Source of the DNA: Streptomyces sp. WZ-12
GTDB taxonomy: Bacteria; Actinomycetota; Actinomycetes; Streptomycetales; Streptomycetaceae
NCBI RefSeq assembly: GCF_028898845.1
Contig: NZ_CP118574.1
Coordinates: 4,499,001 to 4,563,000 of the forward strand
DNA length: 64,000 nucleotides
Direction of reading: 5' to 3'
Shown here: in pieces, positions 1 to 8,498 of the stretch
Numbering within the stretch: the first letter of the stretch is position 1
How the letters are laid out: each line of letters opens with the position of its first letter
The notes under the pieces: model-generated
What the model was told of the DNA's origin: nothing
Seen by the model: the letters and a program-made list of their open reading frames with translations, nothing else
Database searches by the model: none
Position numbers and translations under genes: made by a program

Positions 1-1
1 C

Positions 2-508
2 CTGCCGATCAACGGCCGCTACACCGACCTCCAGCGCAAGATCTACGACGCGGTCTACGAGGCCCAGGAGGCCGGCATCGCGGCGGTGAAGCCGGGCGCC
101 TCCTTCCGCGACTTCCACGACGCGGCCCAGCGGGTGCTCGCCGAGAAGCTGGTGGAGTGGGGCCTGGTGGAGGGCCCGGTCGAGCGGGTCCTGGAGCTGG
201 GCCTCCAGCGCCGCTGGACCCTGCACGGCACCGGCCACATGCTCGGCCTGGACGTCCACGACTGCGCCGCGGCCCGCACCGAGAGCTACGTCAACGGCAC
301 GCTGGAGCCCGGCATGGTGCTGACCGTCGAGCCCGGCCTGTACTTCCAGGCGGACGACCTGACCGTGCCCGAGGAGTACCGCGGCATCGGCATCCGGATC
401 GAGGACGACATCCTGGTGACCGAGGACGGCAACCGCAATCTGTCGACGGCGCTGCCGCGCCGGTCGGACGAGGTCGAGGCGTGGATGGCGGACCTGCTCG
501 GCAAGTGA
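2..508 (+). CDS. pepP: Aminopeptidase P family protein (Xaa-Pro aminopeptidase), 3' part
   Basis: This is the C-terminal 168 residues of an M24 (pita-bread) metallopeptidase. The reading frame is open from base 2, so the gene starts outside the window. Family members remove the N-terminal residue from peptides with proline in position 2, using two metal ions in the cytoplasm. Visible active-site motifs are HGTGHMLGLDVHD (metal-ligand and catalytic His), EPGMVLTVEPGLYF (metal Glu region) and GIGIRIEDD (last Glu ligand). These come in the order expected for aminopeptidase P. A strong GC hairpin lies directly after the stop and overlaps the end of the convergent TetR gene. Confidence 0.9.
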   Translation: MPINGRYTDLQRKIYDAVYEAQEAGIAAVKPGASFRDFHDAAQRVLAEKLVEWGLVEGPVERVLELGLQRRWTLHGTGHMLGLDVHDCAAARTESYVNGTLEPGMVLTVEPGLYFQADDLTVPEEYRGIGIRIEDDILVTEDGNRNLSTALPRRSDEVEAWMADLLGK

Positions 509-527
509 GCCCCGCGCGCGACCAACA

Positions 528-573
528 CGGCGCGCCGGGGCGGGCGGCTCAGACCGTCCGCCCCGGCGCGCCG
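528..573. terminator. Bidirectional terminator hairpin
   Basis: A perfect 16-bp inverted repeat (528-543 with 558-573, loop of 14) lies between the convergent pepP and TetR genes. It overlaps the last codons and stop of the TetR gene. There is no T-run, as is usual in high-GC actinomycetes. Confidence 0.7.
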
Positions 574-1232
574 TCGTCGTTGTCGCTCAAGTCCCCTTCG
601 CCGGTGGCGCCTTCGCCGCCCCCGGCGGTGGCGTACGCGCCCGCGCGGGCCGCGGCCCAGACGGCGGTGGCGGTCGACTCGGCGAGGGCCGGATCCACCG
701 CGCCGCGGGCGATCAGGATCCGGTAGTAGAAGGGCGCGCCGAGCGCCGCCATCACCGCCTTGGGGTCGGTGTCCGCGGGCAGTTCGCCGCGCTCGACGCC
801 GCGCCGGACCATCGCCCCGGCCAGCCCCAGCCGTTCGTCGAAGAAGCTCCGCAGCGCCTCCGCCGCCTGGGGGTCGCGGGCCGCCGCGGCGACCATCGCC
901 TCGATCAGGCAACGGGTCCGGACCGCCCCGTAGAACCGCCCTATCGCGTGGGCCAGCGCCCGCAGATCGCCTTGGAGGCCGCCGGTGTCCGGCAGCGGCA
1001 CCTCGTGGCTCACCTCGACCAGCAGCTCGCAGACCAGCTTGTCCACGCTGCGCCAGCGTCGGTAGAGCGTCGCGAGGTGGACCCCGGAGCGCTGGGCCAA
1101 CCGCTCCATGGTGAGCCGGGCGAAGCCGCCCTCGGCCAACTCCTCGGAGACGGCGGCCAGTACGGCGCGGCGGGTGCGGGCCGTACGCCCCCCGGGGCGG
1201 CTCTCGCCCGGGGCCTGATGCGCGGTCGTCAC
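549..1232 (-). CDS. TetR family transcriptional regulator
   Basis: A 227-residue DNA-binding repressor. The N-terminal helix-turn-helix spans about residues 20-65 (LTMERLAQRSGVHLATLYRRW), with a variable all-helical ligand domain behind it; such proteins usually leave the operator when a small molecule binds. The GTG at 1232 was chosen because GGAG sits 5 nt upstream; longer upstream starts have no ribosome site. It lies downstream of the SDR/FAD pair on the same strand but is separated by almost 300 bp, so it probably has its own promoter. Candidate operators are the inverted repeat at 1302-1323 and the CGTATC half-sites at 4077-4103. The ligand cannot be inferred. Confidence 0.88.
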   Translation of the reverse strand: MTTAHQAPGESRPGGRTARTRRAVLAAVSEELAEGGFARLTMERLAQRSGVHLATLYRRWRSVDKLVCELLVEVSHEVPLPDTGGLQGDLRALAHAIGRFYGAVRTRCLIEAMVAAAARDPQAAEALRSFFDERLGLAGAMVRRGVERGELPADTDPKAVMAALGAPFYYRILIARGAVDPALAESTATAVWAAARAGAYATAGGGEGATGEGDLSDNDDGAPGRTV

Positions 1233-1301
1233 GGCGGCTCCGTTGCGGGTCGTAGTACGGATTGCAGTGCGGGTTCTGGCCAAGTATTGTCCAACACGGA
1301 C

Positions 1302-1323
1302 TAACGCGAGCAACTTCGCGTTA
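1302..1323. promoter_or_regulatory. Inverted repeat upstream of TetR gene, candidate operator
   Basis: TAACGCGA (1302-1309) and TCGCGTTA (1316-1323) form a perfect 8-bp inverted repeat with a 6-bp spacer. It lies 70 bp upstream of the TetR start in an otherwise gene-free stretch. Size and position fit an autoregulatory TetR operator; this is an inference. Confidence 0.5.
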
Positions 1324-1529
1324 ATCCTGGTGCCGCGCTGGTCTCGCCGGGACAGGGGACACCGCGGGGGAGGTCCTCCTCCCGCGAGACCGCGCAGGCC
1401 GCCTCTCCGCAGCGGCGAATTCCCGTCATTTTCCCGGGACTTGTGCGTGTCCCGACTTGCTCGTTCCCGGTTTCCCGCCCCCGGAGTCGCCCGGTCCGGC
1501 CCGGCCCGACGGCGGGCGGGGCGGCGCGC

Positions 1530-2351
1530 TCAGCGCAGCCCGTGCCGGCGGGCCACCATCCGTTCCACCGCCGCATCGGGCAGCAGCCGCCGCAGCAGGA
1601 AGACCGCGGGGGCGTTGCTGCCGACCGCGTAGTGCGGCCGGGGGCGGGGCGCCTCGATCGCCTTGAGGACGGTGGCGGCGACGCGCTCCGGGGCGGTGCC
1701 GCGCGCCTCGTTGGCGTCGAGGGCGGCCCGCATCGTGCGGTAGCCGTCCGCGAACGGCGAGCCGTCGGCGAGGTAGTCGGTGCGCCGGGCGCTGATGCCG
1801 GTGGCGATCGAGCCCGGTTCGACGGTGGTCAACGCCACGCCGTGGGGCGCCAGTTCGCGCCGGGCGGCGTCCGCGAAGCCCTTGAGCGCGGCCTTGGAGG
1901 CGACGTAGGAGGAGCGGTAGGCGAGCGGGAAGCTGGCCAGCATGGAGCCGACCATCACCACCCGGCCGTGGCCGCGCTCCCGCATTCCGGGCAGCAGGAG
2001 TTGGGTGAGGCGGACGGCGCCGAGGACGTTGAGCTGGAACAGGCGGCGGACGGCGGCCATCGGGAGCTCCTCGAAGGGGCCGCTCTGGCTCTCGCCGGCG
2101 TTGTTGACCAGCACGTCGACCGGGCCCGCGGCGGCCGCGCACGCCTCGATGGACGCCTCGTCGGCGAGGTCGAGCGGGAGGTAGTGGACGCCGGGCAGCG
2201 GCGCCGCGACGGCCCCCGGGTCGCGGCTGGTCCCCAGGACGCGGTGGCCGCGGGCGACCAGCGCCGCCGCCACCGCGGCGCCGATGCCGGAGGACGCCCC
2301 GGTCACCAGCGCGGTGCGCCCGCCCCCGTCGCCGGCCGCGCGGCCGCTCAC
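1530..2351 (-). CDS. SDR family NAD(P)-dependent oxidoreductase
   Basis: A 273-residue classical short-chain dehydrogenase. The sequence shows the cofactor motif TGASSGIG near the N-terminus, NNAGESQSG, and the catalytic SYVASKAA (YxxxK). The length is normal for the family. The GTG start overlaps the stop of the FAD dehydrogenase gene (GTGA), so the two are translationally coupled and probably act on the same substrate or route. The substrate is unknown. The N-terminal ASSGIG form and size resemble ketoacyl-reductase-like SDRs acting on hydroxy or keto groups. Confidence 0.9.
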   Translation of the reverse strand: MSGRAAGDGGGRTALVTGASSGIGAAVAAALVARGHRVLGTSRDPGAVAAPLPGVHYLPLDLADEASIEACAAAAGPVDVLVNNAGESQSGPFEELPMAAVRRLFQLNVLGAVRLTQLLLPGMRERGHGRVVMVGSMLASFPLAYRSSYVASKAALKGFADAARRELAPHGVALTTVEPGSIATGISARRTDYLADGSPFADGYRTMRAALDANEARGTAPERVAATVLKAIEAPRPRPHYAVGSNAPAVFLLRRLLPDAAVERMVARRHGLR

Positions 2352-4009
2352 GCCAGCCTCCGGGCCAGCGCCCGGCCCGCCGCCCGGCCCGAGAAGATGC
2401 AGCCGCCCAGGAAGGTGCCCTCCAGCGCGTTGTAGCCGTGCACCCCGCCGCCGCCGAAGCCGGCCACCTCACCGGCCGCGTAGAGCCCGTCGAAGGGCGC
2501 CCCGTCCGGCCGGACCACCTGCGACTCCAAGGTGGTCTCCAACCCGCCCAGCGTCTTACGGGTCAGCACGTGCAGCCGGACCGCGATCAACGGGCCGTGC
2601 GCCGGGTCGAGCAGCCGGTGCGGTTTGGCGACCCGGGTGAGCTTGTCCGGCCAGTACTCCCGCGCGTTGCGCACCGCCATCAACTGGAGGTCCTTGGAGT
2701 AGGGGTGGGCCACCGCCCGGTCCCGGGCCAGCACCTCCCGCTCGACCTGCGCGTAATCCAGGGGAGTTGACGGCTCCAGGGCGTTCATCCCGGCGACCAG
2801 TTCGCGCAGGGTGCGCCGGACGACGAAGTCCTCCCCGCGATCCAGGAACGCCTGGATCGGGCCGGGCGCACCCTTCTTCACCCGCGCCAGGGCGAGTTTG
2901 AGGTCCTTGCCCGTGATGTCCGGGTTCTGCTCGGAGCCGGAGAGCGCGAACTCCTTCTCCACGATGGAGCGGGTGAGCAGGAACCAGGTGTGGTCGTGGC
3001 CGGTGTGCACGATGTGGCGCAGGGTGCCGAGGGTGTCGTGGCCGGGGAAGAGCGGCGCGGGCAGCCGCCGTCCGGTGGCGTCCAGCCACAGCGAGGACGG
3101 GCCGGGGATGATCCGGATCGCGTGGTCGGGCCAGATCGGGTCCCAGTTCTTGATGCCCTCCGTGTAGTGCCACATCCGGTCGCGGTTGACCAGCGAGCCG
3201 CCGGCCCGTTCGGCGATCTGGAGCATCCGCCCGTCCACGTAGGCGGGCACGCCGGTGATCATCGACGTGGGGGCCGGGCCCACCCGGTCAACCGGCCAGT
3301 TCTTGCGCACCAGTTCGTGGTTGCCGCCGATGCCGCCGGAGGTCACCACCACCGCCTGCGCGCGGAGCGTGAACTCGCCCTCGGCCTCGCGCGAGGAGGC
3401 CACGCCGCGCGGCAGGTCCGACGGCACCAGCGTGGTGCCGCGCACCCCGACCGCCGCCCCGTCCTCCACGATCAACTCGTCGACCCGGTGCCGGTGTCGG
3501 AACTGCACCAGCCCGCGCTCGGCCGCGGCCCGCACCGGCTCGGCGAAGACCCGGACGACCTCGGGGCCGGTGCCCCAAGTGAGGTGGAAGCGGGGCACGG
3601 AGTTGCCGTGCCCACGCGCGGCGCCGGCGCCGCGCTCGGCCCAGCCGACGGTGGGGGTCAGCCGCAGCCCCAGGTCGTGGAGGTAGCGGCGCTTCTCACC
3701 GGCGGCGAAGTCCACGTACGCCTGCGCCCACTGCCGCGGCCAGTGGTCCTCCCGCTCGCGGTCGAAGCCGGCCGAGTCCAGCCAGTCGGACAGCGCCAGT
3801 TCGGGCGAGTCCTTGATGCCGGCCCGCCGCTGCTCGGGGCTGTCCACCAGGAACAGCCCGCCCAGCGACCAGAACGCCTGGCCACCGAGGTTGGCCCCGC
3901 TCTCCTGGTCGACGACGATCACCCGCCGTCCCGCGCGGGTGAGTTCGTGGGTGGCGACCAGTCCGGCCAGTCCGGCCCCGACGACGATGACGTCGGCGTC
4001 CTCACTCAT
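2348..4009 (-). CDS. FAD-binding dehydrogenase (fumarate reductase/ketosteroid dehydrogenase-like)
   Basis: A 553-residue flavoprotein. The dinucleotide-binding motif VVGAGLAGLVA lies at residues 8-18, followed by the ribose-binding acid in VVDQESG. A C-terminal FAD motif (YAAGEVAGFGGGGVHG) and the final FSGRAAGRA segment match the flavocytochrome c/ketosteroid dehydrogenase superfamily. Such enzymes move electrons between a C-C bond of an organic acid or steroid and an acceptor. The ATG at 4009 is preceded by GAGGAG at 5-nt spacing; the frame runs on upstream without a ribosome site. It is the first gene of a two-gene operon with the SDR. Three CGTATC-type half-sites about 70-95 bp upstream suggest TetR control. 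Confidence 0.88.
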   Translation of the reverse strand: MSEDADVIVVGAGLAGLVATHELTRAGRRVIVVDQESGANLGGQAFWSLGGLFLVDSPEQRRAGIKDSPELALSDWLDSAGFDREREDHWPRQWAQAYVDFAAGEKRRYLHDLGLRLTPTVGWAERGAGAARGHGNSVPRFHLTWGTGPEVVRVFAEPVRAAAERGLVQFRHRHRVDELIVEDGAAVGVRGTTLVPSDLPRGVASSREAEGEFTLRAQAVVVTSGGIGGNHELVRKNWPVDRVGPAPTSMITGVPAYVDGRMLQIAERAGGSLVNRDRMWHYTEGIKNWDPIWPDHAIRIIPGPSSLWLDATGRRLPAPLFPGHDTLGTLRHIVHTGHDHTWFLLTRSIVEKEFALSGSEQNPDITGKDLKLALARVKKGAPGPIQAFLDRGEDFVVRRTLRELVAGMNALEPSTPLDYAQVEREVLARDRAVAHPYSKDLQLMAVRNAREYWPDKLTRVAKPHRLLDPAHGPLIAVRLHVLTRKTLGGLETTLESQVVRPDGAPFDGLYAAGEVAGFGGGGVHGYNALEGTFLGGCIFSGRAAGRALARRLA

Positions 4010-4076
4010 GAGAGCTCCTCTGCGGTTCCGCGGCGGCCGCCCGCGCACCGGCCGACAGCCTTGTCGCGTCCATGTC

Positions 4077-4103
4077 CGTATCAAACCGATACGGGAACGT
4101 ATC
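4077..4103. promoter_or_regulatory. Three alternating CGTATC/GATACG half-sites, candidate TetR operator
   Basis: CGTATC (4077-4082), GATACG (4088-4093) and CGTATC (4098-4103) form two overlapping inverted repeats with spacers of 5 and 4 bp. They lie between the divergent FAD-dehydrogenase and SPFH genes. GATACG-CGTATC dyads are typical of TetR-family operators. The neighbouring TetR protein is the obvious candidate binder, but this is not shown. Confidence 0.55.
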
Positions 4104-4278
4104 CGATGTGCCGGTGCCGCAACAAGGACCGTCCGGGCACCGGCCACCAGGAGCCGCCACCCCCCGTTCCCAGGCCCGGCTTCTACTATGAGCGGGACAT
4201 CTGAGCGGACGGACTCCGTCCCCGTCGCCGCCGGCAACGGCCCGGCCGGGGCGGGCGGAGCGAACTGGGGGACCTGTC

Positions 4279-5424
4279 GTGGGCTTCATGGACCGCGTAC
4301 GCGGCGAATTCATCGACATCATCGAGTGGACCGACGACAGTCGGGACACGATCGTCTGGCGCTTCCCGCGCTACGAGAACGAGATCAAGATGGGCGCCAA
4401 GCTCATCGTGCGCGAGTCGCAGGCCGCCGTCTTCGTCAACCAGGGCCGGATCGCCGACGTCTTCGCACCGGGCATGTACGAGCTCCAGACGGGGAACCTG
4501 CCGATCCTGGCGACCCTCCAGGGCTGGAAGTACGGCTTCCACTCGCCGTTCAAGGCAGAGGTCTACTTCGTCACCACCCGGCAGTTCACGGACCTGAAGT
4601 GGGGCACCCAGAACCCGGTCACGGTCCGGGACCCGGAGTTCGGCATGGTGCGGCTGCGGGCCTTCGGCGGCTACGCGGCGCGGGTCTCCGACCCCGCCAA
4701 GCTGATCACCGAACTCGCCGGCACCGACCCGCAGTTCCGCACCGAGGAGGTCGAGGAGTTCCTCCGGCAGCTGATCGTGGGGCGGCTGGGCACGCTCCTG
4801 GCCAGCTCGGGCATCCCGATGCTCGACCTCTCCGCGCGCCAGGGCGAACTCGGCGACCGGCTGGCCAAGGCGCTGACCGACGAACTGGCCACCACGCACG
4901 GCCTGTCCATCCCGAAGTTCATCATCGAGAACATCTCGCTGCCGCCCGAGGTCGAGCAGGCCATCGACGCCCGCAGCCGGATGGGCATCATCGGGAACGT
5001 CGACAACTACGCGCGCCTCCAGGCCGCGGACGCGATCCGGGACGCGGCGAACAACCCCGGCGGCGCCGGCGAGGGCATCGGCCTGGGGCTCGGCATGGCC
5101 GCCGGCCAGCAGATGGCGCAGGCGTTCGCGCCCCAGCAGCACCAGCCGCAGGGCCAGCAGCCGCCGGCCGCACCGACCCCCGGTGGCGCGGCCGTTCCGC
5201 CGCCGCTGCCCGGTCAGCAGCACCAGTGGTACGTGGCCGTGGACGGGCAGCAGCAAGGCCCCTACGACCACGCGACGTTCACCGGGCACATCGGCTCGGG
5301 CGCGATCCGGCCGGGCATGCTCGCCTGGCGGGAGGGCATGGCCTCATGGCAGCCGGTGGAGAACGTGCCGGAGCTCGCCCAGCACTTCCGCGCCACCCCG
5401 CCCCCGCTGCCGCCGCAGGCGTGA
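4279..5424 (+). CDS. SPFH domain protein with C-terminal GYF_2 domain
   Basis: A 381-residue protein of the bacterial 'virion core protein'-like SPFH group. An SPFH/Band-7-like region covers about residues 20-265. It is followed by a Gly/Ala then Gln/Pro-rich linker (about 265-313) and a GYF_2 module (about 315-368, with HQWYVAVDGQQQGPYD and GMLAWREGMASWQPV). SPFH proteins build oligomeric scaffolds, often at membranes; GYF modules bind proline-rich peptides. The GTG start has GGGGA 6 nt upstream. The next gene, 23 bp downstream, encodes a protein with a long Pro/Gln-rich N-terminus, a plausible GYF ligand. No transmembrane segment is seen. The cellular role is unknown. Confidence 0.85.
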   Translation: MGFMDRVRGEFIDIIEWTDDSRDTIVWRFPRYENEIKMGAKLIVRESQAAVFVNQGRIADVFAPGMYELQTGNLPILATLQGWKYGFHSPFKAEVYFVTTRQFTDLKWGTQNPVTVRDPEFGMVRLRAFGGYAARVSDPAKLITELAGTDPQFRTEEVEEFLRQLIVGRLGTLLASSGIPMLDLSARQGELGDRLAKALTDELATTHGLSIPKFIIENISLPPEVEQAIDARSRMGIIGNVDNYARLQAADAIRDAANNPGGAGEGIGLGLGMAAGQQMAQAFAPQQHQPQGQQPPAAPTPGGAAVPPPLPGQQHQWYVAVDGQQQGPYDHATFTGHIGSGAIRPGMLAWREGMASWQPVENVPELAQHFRATPPPLPPQA

Positions 5425-5447
5425 CCACCGCCAGGAGGCCGTGACCC

Positions 5448-6758
5448 ATGAGCTATCAGCCCTACCAGCCACAGCAGCCACAGCAGCCGTACCCACCCCA
5501 ACCGCCGTACCAGCAGCAGCAACAGCCGCCGCAGCCGTACCAACAGCCCTACCCGCAGCAGGCACCGCAGCAGCCGTACCCGCCGCAGGCTCCCCAACCG
5601 CCGTACCAGCAACAGCCGTACCAACAACAGCCCCCGCAGCCCTACCAACAGCAGCCGCCGCCGCAACAACAGCCGTACCAGCAACCGCCCGCGCCGCCCC
5701 AGCCCCAGCAGCCCGACGGGCAGCAGCAGCCGCGGACCTACGCCTGCCCGAGCTGCGGCTCCACCACCGAGTACGCCCCCGGCACCAGCGCCCTGCGCTG
5801 CCCCAACTGCCGCTTCGAGCAGCCCATCGCCCCCGTCAACCGCGAGGTGCGGGAGCACGCCTGGGAGGAGCTGGCGGGCCTGCCGCCCAAGCCGCTGGAG
5901 CCCGGCGGGCAGGCCCTGAAGTGCCCCGGCTGCGGCGCGGTCAACGAGACCACCGCGCTCTCCGGCCGCTGCCAGTTCTGCTCCACGCCCCTGGTCGCGT
6001 CGGCCGCCGGCGACCGCATCGCGCCCGAGGGCCTGGTGCCGTTCCGGGTGGCGAAGCGGGAGGTGCACGACAACCTGCGCACGTGGGCCCGCTCCCGCTG
6101 GTTCGCGCCGAACAACCTCAAGAAGGTCAGCGCGGCCGAGACCCTGCACGGCACCTACGTGCCGCACTGGACGTACGACGCCGAGACCTCCTCCACGTAC
6201 CGCGGCCAGCGCGGCGAGGAGTACACCGTCGGCAGCGGGGACACCAAGGAGACCAAGGTCCGCTGGTACCGCGTCAACGGCTCGGTCCAGCGCGTCTTCG
6301 ACGACGTCCTCGTCCCCGGCGTCGGGAACATCCCGGCCGAGCGCCTCCAGGCCCTGGAACCCTGGCCGCTCAAGCAGGCGGTGGCGTACCAGGAGGAGTA
6401 CCTGGCGGGCTTTCGGACCCTGCGGTACGAGGTGGAGCCGGAGGCCGGTTTCCAGACCGCCCAGCAGAAGATGGCCGAGGTCATCGAGAAGGACGTCAAG
6501 CGGGACATCGGCGGCGACCGGCAGCGGGTGCACGAGATCAACACCGACTACGCGGCGGTGACCTACAAGCTCCTGATGCTGCCCGTGTGGTTCGCCTCGT
6601 ACGTCTACAACGGCAAGCAGTGGCAGGTCATGGTCAACGCCGAGACCGGTGAGGTGACCGGCGACCGTCCCTACAGCCCCTGGAAGATCGCCTTCGCGGT
6701 CATCATCCTGGCCATCGTGGTCGCGACCCTCGTGCTCGTCTTCAACCGCCACCACTGA
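5448..6758 (+). CDS. Zinc-ribbon, proline/glutamine-rich membrane-anchored protein
   Basis: A 436-residue protein. Residues 1 to about 95 are a low-complexity array of PQ, PPY and QQQP units. Two zinc ribbons follow: CPSCGSTTEY...CPNC and CPGCGAVNET...CQFC (TFIIB-type knuckles). A soluble domain of about 250 residues comes next, then one C-terminal transmembrane helix (about 411-431) with a short basic tail, so the bulk should face the cytoplasm. AGGAGG precedes the ATG. It is co-transcribed with the SPFH-GYF gene and probably works with it. The repeat-rich DNA of the N-terminus is internally repetitive but coding. No enzymatic motif is seen. Confidence 0.82.
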   Translation: MSYQPYQPQQPQQPYPPQPPYQQQQQPPQPYQQPYPQQAPQQPYPPQAPQPPYQQQPYQQQPPQPYQQQPPPQQQPYQQPPAPPQPQQPDGQQQPRTYACPSCGSTTEYAPGTSALRCPNCRFEQPIAPVNREVREHAWEELAGLPPKPLEPGGQALKCPGCGAVNETTALSGRCQFCSTPLVASAAGDRIAPEGLVPFRVAKREVHDNLRTWARSRWFAPNNLKKVSAAETLHGTYVPHWTYDAETSSTYRGQRGEEYTVGSGDTKETKVRWYRVNGSVQRVFDDVLVPGVGNIPAERLQALEPWPLKQAVAYQEEYLAGFRTLRYEVEPEAGFQTAQQKMAEVIEKDVKRDIGGDRQRVHEINTDYAAVTYKLLMLPVWFASYVYNGKQWQVMVNAETGEVTGDRPYSPWKIAFAVIILAIVVATLVLVFNRHH

Positions 6759-6780
6759 CGAGCGGGGCGAGGGCCTCCGC

Positions 6781-7269
6781 TCAGGACGCCATCGGAAGCG
6801 GCGCGCCCTCGCGCCACTTGAGGATCTTGTCGAAGCTGACCACCGCACCGCGCCGGCCGGTGCGGTTGCGGTACTGGACGTGGTCGGTGAGCGCCTCGAT
6901 CAAAAAGAGCCCCCGGCCGTCCTCGGCGTATCCGGGGGCCTGCGCGGGGGTGGGGACGGGGGCCGGCGTCGGCAACGACGACCGGTCCGCGGCGGTATGC
7001 GGCGGGGCGGGGCGGCGGAAGCCGGGGCCGGAGTCGGTGACCTCGATGCGGCAGGTGTCGCCGTCGAGATAGGCGGTGACGCGGTAGTCGTCGGTGGCGT
7101 CACCGCCGTGCTCGACGGCGTTGGCACAGGCTTCGGAGAGGGCGACCGAGAGGTCGTAACAGATGTCGGGGTCGACGCCGGCGGTCTCCATCGCACCCAG
7201 CAGCAGGCGTCGGGCGAGCGGCACGCTCGCGGGCTCACGCCGCAGATGGAGGGACCACCAGATGCTCAT
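6781..7269 (-). CDS. ATP-binding protein, RsbW/SpoIIAB-like anti-sigma factor kinase family
   Basis: A 162-residue single-domain HATPase_c protein. The N box is in LSEACANAVEHGG and the G1 box is the DSGPGF motif. A Pro/Thr-rich loop of about 25 residues follows, then the G2-type segment EDGRGLFLIEAL. Such small kinases are abundant in Streptomyces and phosphorylate anti-sigma-factor antagonists or bind sigma factors. No partner STAS or sigma gene is adjacent. The ATG at 7269 was chosen over one 30 bp upstream because AGGAGG lies 8 nt before it. The last bases face the end of the zinc-ribbon gene, so these two genes are convergent. Confidence 0.88.
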   Translation of the reverse strand: MSIWWSLHLRREPASVPLARRLLLGAMETAGVDPDICYDLSVALSEACANAVEHGGDATDDYRVTAYLDGDTCRIEVTDSGPGFRRPAPPHTAADRSSLPTPAPVPTPAQAPGYAEDGRGLFLIEALTDHVQYRNRTGRRGAVVSFDKILKWREGAPLPMAS

Positions 7270-7523
7270 CGCTCCTGCCTCCTGGCCACGGCTCGACATA
7301 CCGATACGTATTGCCTCGCCGCAAGGTCCGTAAGCCTCTCGGGAACGTGATACCGCTCATTCGGCGGATGCGGAAAGTGAGCGCACGGGTGTAGGCGGGG
7401 TGCCGGGTGCGCGCCACCGCGCGCCCGGCCAGGGATCCCGGACGCCCCTGGCGGGCGCCCCCGTGAAGCCCTCGCGCGAGACACGGCGAAACCCTGCCGT
7501 AGGCCACGCATCGGGTCAGTGGG

Positions 7524-8369
7524 ATGATGGCGCCCGCCATGAGTGCCCCTGCCGTCCCCACAGCGCGCGCGGCCGCCGATCTGCGGCTGCTACGGGCCGC
7601 GGTGTTCACCGCGGTCTGTGTGACGCTGTCCGCGGCCGGGCACATGGCCGCCTCGTTGGCCGCCGTTCCGCTGTGGACGCTGGGGCTCGCCGCGGTCGCG
7701 GTGTTCGCGGTGGCGGCCCCGTTGGCCGGCCGGGAGCGCTCGCTGCCGGGGATCGCGGCCGCGCTGGCGCTCGGACAGATGGCGCTGCACTCGCTGTTCG
7801 CACTGGGCCAGCACCCGGCGTCGGCCTCCTCCGGGCAGGCCGCCGGCCTCTCCGACGAGGCGGCGGTGGCGCTGGCCCGGCACCTGACGTGCGGGCTGGG
7901 CGGCGTCGACCTCGACAGCGGCGGGGCGCGCCAACTGCTCGGCCCCGGCGGGCTGGCGATGGCCAAGGAGACCGGGCTGGCCGGGGCCGGTGGGCACGCG
8001 ACGAGCGGTGCCGGCGTCCCGATGATGGCGCACTGCCTGGCGCCGTCGGTCCCCATGGTGCTCGGGCACCTGCTCGCCGCGCTCGGCCTCGGCTGGCTGC
8101 TGCGGCGGGGCGAGGCCGCGCTGTGGCGGCTGGTGCGGCTGTCCGCCCCGACGGCGCACGAGGTCGCGGCGCGGGCGCTGATCGGCGTGGTGCGCCGGTC
8201 GCTCGCGCTGGTCCACGTCCTGCTCGCGGCCCTCGGCGCGGCGCGGGAGCAGGGGCGGCGCGCCCCCTCGGCCTACGAGGACGCGCCCGTGCCGCGGGAT
8301 CCTGCGCTGCACCACAGCGTCGTACGGCGCGGGCCGCCGGCCAACGGTCACCTGGCCCTCGCGGCCTGA
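7524..8369 (+). CDS. Hypothetical integral membrane protein at head of copper cluster
   Basis: A protein of about 281 residues with roughly five hydrophobic segments (for example residues 27-47, 52-70, 75-90 and two around 170-190) and a loop bearing several His and Met residues (residues 85-170). Three in-frame ATGs (7524, 7527, 7539) lack a clear ribosome site, so the exact start is open. It precedes the YcnI-like gene on the same strand and could take part in copper handling. The His/Met-containing loop is compatible with that but does not prove it. No named family was recognised. Confidence 0.7.
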   Translation: MMAPAMSAPAVPTARAAADLRLLRAAVFTAVCVTLSAAGHMAASLAAVPLWTLGLAAVAVFAVAAPLAGRERSLPGIAAALALGQMALHSLFALGQHPASASSGQAAGLSDEAAVALARHLTCGLGGVDLDSGGARQLLGPGGLAMAKETGLAGAGGHATSGAGVPMMAHCLAPSVPMVLGHLLAALGLGWLLRRGEAALWRLVRLSAPTAHEVAARALIGVVRRSLALVHVLLAALGAAREQGRRAPSAYEDAPVPRDPALHHSVVRRGPPANGHLALAA

Positions 8370-8498
8370 CGCCCCGCACCCCACGCTCCCGGAGGACTCC
8401 CGGGAATCGACGCGTGCGCGCGGGCGTTGCCGTCGCGCGCCGGGCCGGGCCCCGCCCACCCGTCATCCGTCGTTTTCCCTCTCCTCATGGAGCGTTTC

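Noticed and set aside
1340..1391. GGTCTCGC/GCGAGACC hairpin as terminator of the SDR operon
   Set aside because: It has 8-bp arms with a 36-bp loop and lies 140 bp past the SDR stop; other foldings are equally good.
5460..5720. A CRISPR or intergenic repeat array
   Set aside because: The repeats are in-frame CAG/CCG codons of the Pro/Gln-rich protein, with no spacer structure.
7301..7312. A GATACGTAT palindrome upstream of the anti-sigma-type ATPase, similar to the half-sites at 4077-4103
   Set aside because: It is only 8 bp of symmetry; too short to call an operator without further copies.
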